Origin: Flavobacteriales bacterium
GTDB taxonomy: Bacteria; Bacteroidota; Bacteroidia; Flavobacteriales; Flavobacteriaceae
Assembly: GCA_027031025.1 (NCBI GenBank)
Contig: JALVEJ010000325.1
Location: 1-19,307 of the forward strand
Reading direction: 5' to 3'
DNA length: 19,307 bases
Program-made: the position numbers and the translations under genes
Shown here: piece after piece, positions 14,477 through 19,307 of the stretch
Layout of the letters: each line of letters starts with the position of its first letter
Numbering within the stretch: the first letter of the stretch is position 1
The notes under the pieces: generated by a model
What the model was told of the DNA's origin: nothing
Seen by the model: the letters and a program-made list of their open reading frames with translations, nothing else
Databases searched by the model: none

Positions 14477-14484
14477 CAAAAATA
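14477..14484 (-). promoter_or_regulatory. Bacteroidota -7 box of the DUF2249 operon
   Basis: The minus strand reads TATTTTTG, matching TAnnTTTG, 20 bases before the ATG at 14456. A -33 element is not evident. It lies in the 134-base divergent region shared with the sensor kinase gene. Confidence 0.5.
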
Positions 14485-14539
14485 GAACAAATAAATCTAA
14501 TTTGGAATGTTTTTAAATAAGATTTTTTTTCATGTGTAA

Positions 14540-14571
14540 TTGCCTCATTTAGCGATTTTTAACTAACTTTA
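14540..14571 (+). promoter_or_regulatory. Candidate promoter of the sensor kinase gene
   Basis: TTG (14540-14542), a 21-base spacer and TAACTTTA (14564-14571), one mismatch from TAnnTTTG, lie 19 bases before the ATG at 14591. No Shine-Dalgarno site is seen. Moderate-quality match. Confidence 0.4.
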
Positions 14572-14590
14572 CGGCTACAAACAAATTTAT

Positions 14591-16582
14591 ATGAAATACT
14601 TTTTGGTCTTTTATTTGTTATCAATCAGGTTATTATGGGCGCAACAACCGCTTGACAGCATCAATCATTTGCTTCAAAAAGCCGGTTCTGATGACCGACG
14701 GATTGAACTTTTACAAGAAAAGAATCAATTTTTTTTGAATACTTCGCCGGATTCTTTGATTGCAAACAATCAAAAGATCATCAAACTTGCCCGAAAATTA
14801 CATAAGCCGGTAGCAATGAGTCAATCTTATCGCTATATAGCCGAAGCGGGCTTACGAAAACACAATTTTGATTTGGCAAAACAAAATGCCGAAAAAGCAT
14901 TAAAAATAGATGACAGTTTACAACATTATGCCGATATCATTTTAGATTATAATCAATTGGGGCGCGCCTACTACAATTTTAATCAACCTCAAAAAGCCAT
15001 TGACATATACAAAAAAGCCGTGGCTGTTTACCAAACACATCCGTCAGGCCCGAAAATCGGGACTATATATGGCAATATTGGCGCCGCATACAATCTGCTT
15101 AACCAACCCAATGAAGCTTTAAAATATTTTTTAAAACAAGCAGATTTTATCGATTCTCTCAACGATCCGCTTCAAAAAAGTAAAGTCAATTACAACATCG
15201 GCTATACTTATATGCAGATGGACCAGTTTAAAAAGGGGGAAAAATATTTTTTAAAAGCCCTCCAAGATTCTGCAAAAATTGATGTCAAAGATTATGTTTA
15301 CGTCAATTATCACGCTTTAGGCATGCTGTATTCGCGCTGGAATAAACCTGATAAAGCTCTAGATGCCAACAAAAAGGCTCTAAAATATTTTGATGCGACT
15401 CAAAACAAAATGTATCAATTTGATTTGCACAACAACAATGCGGCTATTTATCTGAAAAAAGGTGATAAACCAAAAGCTTTACAAGAAGTAAATAAAGCCT
15501 TTGAAATTGCCAATCAGATAGGTTTTAAGCTCGGCGCCGATGCCGCCCAAGCAACCAAAGCCGAGATATATGTAAATTTTGGTGATTATGACCAAGCCGA
15601 AAAAATATTAAACAAATTAAAAAAAGATTCGTCTATAACACATCATGAAATCAGGTTGTCATTGTATAATAGTTTATATGAAGTCAACAAACATAAAAGC
15701 AACTATAAAGAAGCTCTATTCTACCATGAAAAACTAAAAAAACTCAACGACTCCATACTAAAAGCGCAACGCGACAGCAAAGTAGCCGAAATAGAAACCC
15801 GTTACCAAACCGAAAAGAAAGAAAAGGAAAACCTGAAACTTAAAGCCGAAAAAACCCAACAAGAATTGTTGCTTGCCAAAGAGAGCAAACGCAACACCTA
15901 TTTGTCAGCCGGTATTTTGATAGCTTTTTCCGGATTAGGTATTTTTGCGTTCTACTATCGTCGTAACAAACGACAGAAAGAATTGATTGAACATTTGCAA
16001 AAAGATTTGCATCACCGCATTAAAAATAATTTGGCGGTTATTGATGCGCTTATTGAAGACATTAAAGATGAGTTTGACGATACCAATATTCACGCTAAAC
16101 TCAGCGAATTGCAAAACAGAATTAACAGCATTAACGAAATTCACCGGCAACTGTATTTCAACAAAGATATCACCCACTTAAACCTTAAAACCTATTTGGA
16201 CAAGATCAGTCGCAGCATTCAAGAATCATTTGGGAGAAATGATGTTAAAATCAATAATAAAGTGCCGGAATCATTTAAACTGGAAGTCAATACTTCGTTT
16301 CCTATCGGATTGATAGTCAACGAATTTATCACCAATTCGTTTAAATATGCCTTTGAAAGACAAACCGCCGGAAAAATTGATATTGACTTAATAGAACATG
16401 GTCGAAATTACATTTTAAAATTATCTGACAACGGCAAAGGCTTGCCACCGGATTTCGATATGGACCAATTGGACAGTTTTGGTCTAAATATTATGAAACT
16501 GCTTGCCAAACAATTAAAAGGCGAATTTCATATCAAGAGTGAACAAGGTGTGCAAGTTGAAATTATATTTCCAAAGCCTTAA
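14591..16582 (+). CDS. TPR-containing membrane sensor histidine kinase (HisKA_2 type)
   Basis: The 663-residue protein starts with a signal peptide (1-18, ending LLWA before QQPLDS). A periplasmic array of TPR repeats (about 25-400) follows, with typical AYYNFNQPQKAIDIYKKAV-type helices. Then come a coiled coil (about 395-435, RYQTEKKEKENLKLKAEK), one transmembrane helix (about 438-457), a HisKA_2 dimerisation domain with LHHRIKNNLAVID (His475 the likely phospho-acceptor) and an HWE/HisKA_2-style ATPase domain with N-box NEFITNS (577-583) and G1 box DNGKGLPP (613-620). It probably senses a periplasmic signal or protein partner and phosphorylates an unlinked response regulator; none is encoded alongside. 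It is divergent from the DUF2249 operon and convergent with pta. All kinase motifs look intact. Confidence 0.93.
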   Translation: MKYFLVFYLLSIRLLWAQQPLDSINHLLQKAGSDDRRIELLQEKNQFFLNTSPDSLIANNQKIIKLARKLHKPVAMSQSYRYIAEAGLRKHNFDLAKQNAEKALKIDDSLQHYADIILDYNQLGRAYYNFNQPQKAIDIYKKAVAVYQTHPSGPKIGTIYGNIGAAYNLLNQPNEALKYFLKQADFIDSLNDPLQKSKVNYNIGYTYMQMDQFKKGEKYFLKALQDSAKIDVKDYVYVNYHALGMLYSRWNKPDKALDANKKALKYFDATQNKMYQFDLHNNNAAIYLKKGDKPKALQEVNKAFEIANQIGFKLGADAAQATKAEIYVNFGDYDQAEKILNKLKKDSSITHHEIRLSLYNSLYEVNKHKSNYKEALFYHEKLKKLNDSILKAQRDSKVAEIETRYQTEKKEKENLKLKAEKTQQELLLAKESKRNTYLSAGILIAFSGLGIFAFYYRRNKRQKELIEHLQKDLHHRIKNNLAVIDALIEDIKDEFDDTNIHAKLSELQNRINSINEIHRQLYFNKDITHLNLKTYLDKISRSIQESFGRNDVKINNKVPESFKLEVNTSFPIGLIVNEFITNSFKYAFERQTAGKIDIDLIEHGRNYILKLSDNGKGLPPDFDMDQLDSFGLNIMKLLAKQLKGEFHIKSEQGVQVEIIFPKP

Positions 16583-16602
16583 TTAATACCAAAAACAAAT
16601 AT

Positions 16603-16881
16603 GGCTCTATATCGATTTAGTTGGGACACAAATAATACCTTAAACAATAATGCCCCCGATATTCGTAGGGGTTAAAGACTTTGTTTGGATTGTTTTACTT
16701 TAATATTGCCAGCCTTTCGGGCTTGTATAGTTAAAACCCCGAAGGGGTGACATAATTATAGAAAATTTATGACGTTAAAAACATCAACCCCGAAGGGGTG
16801 AAATTATTTAAAAATAAAATAGCCATGATTACATGGTTTTGAACCTAATTTATTATTATCCATACAAAACAATATAAAGCC
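16603..16881 (+). mobile_element. MITE-like non-autonomous element, copy 2 (279 bp), with 8-bp target duplication
   Basis: The left end GGCTCTATATCG (from 16603) and the reverse complement of the right end, GGCTTTATATTG (to 16881), match at 16 of 24 positions without gaps. Identical 8-mers ACAAATAT flank the element (16595-16602 and 16882-16889). The interior parallels copy 1: AGCC-TTTCG-GGCT, ACCCC-GAA-GGGGT at 16736-16748 and 16787-16799 (51 bp apart), and a 17-base block TATGACGTTAAAAACAT (16768-16784) identical to 11732-11748. It also has an extra imperfect CCCC/GGGG hairpin (16654-16671) in place of one of copy 1's units. It fills the convergent gap between the sensor kinase and pta, where its hairpins could form transcript ends for either gene. 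No coding capacity is visible. Confidence 0.8.
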
Positions 16882-16931
16882 ACAAATATTTATTAGTCCA
16901 AAATACAATTCCTTTTGGTATCATCTCAATT

Positions 16932-19052
16932 TTAAAGCTTATTTTTTAGTTGGTTTTTATCATTCTCCTGTGCCTGAATAGCCGTAATTAGAATGGTATT
17001 GTAAACATCATCTACGGTACAACCGCGGCTTAAATCGTTAACGGGTTTATTCAAACCTTGCAGCATCGGACCAATGGCTAAGGCGCCTGTTTCGCGTTGC
17101 ACAGCTTTGTAAGTATTGTTTCCGGTATTTAAATCGGGAAAAATCAAAACGCTGGCTTGTCCGGCGACCGGCGAATCGGGCAGTTTTTTCTTGCCGACTT
17201 CCGGGTCCACAGCAGCGTCATATTGAATAGGTCCTTCTACTAAAATATCCGGACGTTTGGTTTTAACTATTTCGGTAGCTTCACGAACTTTTTCGACATC
17301 TTCGCCTTTGCCTGAACTACCTGACGAGTAAGACAACATGGCTACTTTGGGCTTAATACCGAATTTTTTAGCTGAGTCAGCAGAAGCGATAGCAATTTCG
17401 GCTAATTCTTCGGCATTGGGATTGGGGTTGATAGCACAATCGGCAAAAGCCGAAACGCGGTCGGGCAAACACATAAAGAAAACCGATGACACCAGTTTGG
17501 CGCCGGGTTTGGTTTTAATCAATTGCAATGCCGGACGAATAGTATGCTGTGTCGTATGAACCGCACCCGAAACCATGCCGTCGGCATCGCCGGTCAATAC
17601 CATCATGGTACCAAAGTAGGACGGGTCTTTAACTAAATCATAAGATGTAGTTTCCGTAATGCCTTTGTGTTTACGCAATTCGTATAATTTTTTGGCGTAG
17701 CGGTCCAATTGCGGCGCATTTTCAGGGTCAATAATTTCAATGTTTTTACAATCCAAGTTTATACCTTTGTTTTTTACAATATTACAGATTTGGTCTTTTT
17801 TTCCTAATAAAACAATGTCTACCAAACCATTGGTTTGCAAACGGCAAGCAGCCTTTAAAATACGGGGATCTGTTCCTTCGGGTAAGACAATTTTTTTTCG
17901 CTCACGCCCTGCCCATTCTTCCAAATTGTACAAAAACATGGAAGGCGTCATTTTTTCATTTTCGTATTTTATCAGTTTATCTAAAATTTGTTTCACATCG
18001 ACATATTTTTTAAACAAACTGATGGAACGCATAATTTTACGGGTATCAAACGGATTGATACGCGGTTTTAATTCGGCAATCTTTGTTGTTGTTTCATAAG
18101 TATTGGGCTTGACTACAATAATCGGTAAACTGGTATTGATACCATTAATGAGTTTAAGTACCGGTTTTTCAGGTGTAATGCCACCGGTTAAAACCAAACC
18201 GGAGATACTCGGATATGCCTCGCTTTTATCTGCTTGAATGGCGCCGAGAATTAAATCGGCACGGTCACCGGGAGTAATGACAACCGATTTGTCCCGTAAG
18301 CGGTTCAAGTAATGACGCAGTTGCATAGCTCCTACTTCATATTGCTTCACGGGCTTTTCTAAATGATTTTCGCCAAACAGCACTTTACCGTCAAAAAAGT
18401 TTAAAATATCTCTCATACTGGGTTTTAACAAGTTTTCGTCGCGCGGAATGGCTGCTACATAGGTCTCTTTATCAACTAGTTTTTTGATTTTTGTAACAAC
18501 GGTTTTTAAATTTTTAGGCTTTATTTTATTGGCAATTATAGCCGGCACTTCAACATTTTCTTCTTTAAAGCTGTCATATGCCAATTTGATATTACTTATA
18601 TATTCGTCTAAGGTTTTGGAAACACCGCTTGAAACCAAGATAGCAGGGATAGATAAATTGGAAGCCAGTTTGACATTCAGCTCAAACTCAATCATAGTAC
18701 CTTCACCGGAAAAATCACTACCTTCAATTAGAATAAAGTCATATTTTTTTTCAAGTTTTTTATATTTTCTGATAATGGTTTCCAGTATTTTTTTCTCTTG
18801 CCCTTTGTTTAATAAATCAATAACTTCACTGCGGGTAAAACCGTAAGCATCTTTATAATCTAAATCAAGTTTAAAAAATTGTATCATCGTCGTGATATGG
18901 TTATCCTTTTTTCCTTCCGGATAGTCATTGATAACCGGTCTGAAATAACCGACTTTATTTTTTCGGGTTAACAATTCGTTCATCAAGCCAATACTGATGA
19001 GTGATTTTCCGCTATGTGATTCTATAGTGGCAATATAAACCGCTTTGTTCAT
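16932..19052 (-). CDS. pta: Phosphate acetyltransferase, long form
   Basis: The 706-residue cytoplasmic enzyme interconverts acetyl-CoA plus phosphate with acetyl phosphate plus CoA. The N-terminal third is a BioD/CobQ-like NTPase domain with P-loop-type SHSGKS (12-17). Residues about 215-330 form the DRTGG regulatory domain (PGDRADLILG 261-270). Residues about 372-700 are the catalytic PTA_PTB domain (KIVLPEGTDPRILKA 387-401, SGAVHTTQHTIRPALQLI, SSGSSGKGEDVEKVREAT). Length matches the roughly 700-aa long-form Pta. The ATG at 19052 follows a TAACTTTG -7 box by 20 bases. No ackA is adjacent in the window, although the two are often paired: downstream is the MITE-like element and a convergent kinase gene. 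Confidence 0.95.
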   Translation of the reverse strand: MNKAVYIATIESHSGKSLISIGLMNELLTRKNKVGYFRPVINDYPEGKKDNHITTMIQFFKLDLDYKDAYGFTRSEVIDLLNKGQEKKILETIIRKYKKLEKKYDFILIEGSDFSGEGTMIEFELNVKLASNLSIPAILVSSGVSKTLDEYISNIKLAYDSFKEENVEVPAIIANKIKPKNLKTVVTKIKKLVDKETYVAAIPRDENLLKPSMRDILNFFDGKVLFGENHLEKPVKQYEVGAMQLRHYLNRLRDKSVVITPGDRADLILGAIQADKSEAYPSISGLVLTGGITPEKPVLKLINGINTSLPIIVVKPNTYETTTKIAELKPRINPFDTRKIMRSISLFKKYVDVKQILDKLIKYENEKMTPSMFLYNLEEWAGRERKKIVLPEGTDPRILKAACRLQTNGLVDIVLLGKKDQICNIVKNKGINLDCKNIEIIDPENAPQLDRYAKKLYELRKHKGITETTSYDLVKDPSYFGTMMVLTGDADGMVSGAVHTTQHTIRPALQLIKTKPGAKLVSSVFFMCLPDRVSAFADCAINPNPNAEELAEIAIASADSAKKFGIKPKVAMLSYSSGSSGKGEDVEKVREATEIVKTKRPDILVEGPIQYDAAVDPEVGKKKLPDSPVAGQASVLIFPDLNTGNNTYKAVQRETGALAIGPMLQGLNKPVNDLSRGCTVDDVYNTILITAIQAQENDKNQLKNKL

Positions 19053-19072
19053 TATTTTGAATTTTGTTATGG

Positions 19073-19080
19073 CAAAGTTA
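19073..19080 (-). promoter_or_regulatory. Bacteroidota -7 box of pta
   Basis: The minus strand reads TAACTTTG, a full match to TAnnTTTG, 20 bases before the ATG at 19052. No clear TTTG -33 element is present at the usual spacing. Confidence 0.55.
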
Positions 19081-19184
19081 GATATAAAACCGCCTTGAAA
19101 AATGATTTTTTAGGTTTTTTTATTAAAAAACGCCGAAAATTTTTGACGTTTTAAAATGTGATGAATCTATCAAATATTTATGCC

Positions 19185-19264
19185 GCTTACACATTCAATA
19201 TAGTCCAAAAAATTGATCTATACTGCTTGTATATTCAATATAGTTTAACGAATTGGACTATTTT
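19185..19264 (+). repeat. Two diverged 40-bp tandem repeats with an internal inverted repeat
   Basis: Units 19185-19224 and 19225-19264 both start GCTT and share the block ATTCAATATAGT (19193-19204, 19233-19244), with about 29 of 40 positions matching by eye. ATAGTCCAA (19200-19208) and TTGGACTAT (19253-19261) form a perfect 9-bp inverted repeat across them. The surrounding 19053-19307 contains no gene. A binding-site array for a gene beyond the window edge is possible but not shown. Confidence 0.55.
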
Positions 19265-19307
19265 TATATTTATATACTTTATCGGTATGTCTTATATTGT
19301 ATTATTT

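Noticed and set aside
16898..16918. CCAAAA/TTTTGG hairpin as the pta terminator
   Set aside because: The 6-bp stem is AT-rich with a 9-base loop and no U-tract on the minus strand, too weak to call.

Overview
The window looks like a chromosomal segment of a Bacteroidota bacterium, most likely a flavobacterium-like lineage. The evidence is AT-rich DNA, Bacteroidota-type -7 boxes (TAnnTTTG) upstream of several genes, few Shine-Dalgarno sites, a PorX orthologue (regulator of the Bacteroidota-only type IX secretion system) and secreted proteins with the N-terminal module typical of this phylum. Most genes lie on the minus strand. Layout, left to right: (a) 1-610 is a scrambled patch. It holds the C-terminal part of a GIY-YIG nuclease gene, a degenerate tRNA-Val-like sequence fused to its stop codon, a terminator, a second GIY-YIG copy truncated at the end of a 127-bp exact repeat, and a probable relic of a transposase C-terminus. 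(b) 692-4002 (minus) carries argS, a lipoprotein MsrB and a membrane family 2 glycosyltransferase; the last two overlap by one base. (c) 4196-5734 (minus) is porX. A repeat-rich 398-bp gap separates it from a POT-family peptide transporter. (d) 8016-11392 (minus) holds two paralogous exported proteins. They share an N-terminal module but have unrelated bodies, and each has its own promoter and terminator. (e) 11888-14456 (minus) is a compact three-gene operon: a DUF1858 plus double DUF2249 protein, a polytopic membrane protein related to heme-copper oxidase subunit I or NnrS, and a MIP18/DUF59 Fe-S maturation protein. A role in nitric-oxide stress or metallocofactor handling is inferred from these families. 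(f) 14591-16582 (plus) is a TPR-containing HisKA_2 sensor kinase, divergent from that operon. (g) 16932-19052 (minus) is a long-form pta. (h) The last 255 bases hold no gene, only a diverged 40-bp tandem repeat.

The main find is a pair of MITE-like elements, at 11571-11848 (278 bp) and 16603-16881 (279 bp). They lie in the same orientation, each at the 3' end of genes. Each has imperfect terminal inverted repeats beginning GGnTCTAT, a perfect 8-bp flanking direct repeat (AAAATTTA and ACAAATAT respectively), and an interior of short ACCCC-NNN-GGGGT hairpins spaced 51-52 bp apart. No transposase is encoded, so they would be mobilised in trans.

The second interesting locus is the GIY-YIG/tRNA-like/GIY-YIG repeat. 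There the TAG stop codon of the nuclease is the conserved U8-A9-G10 of the tRNA-like body, and the anticodon arm is a perfect palindrome nearly identical to an intergenic palindrome at 5914-5931.
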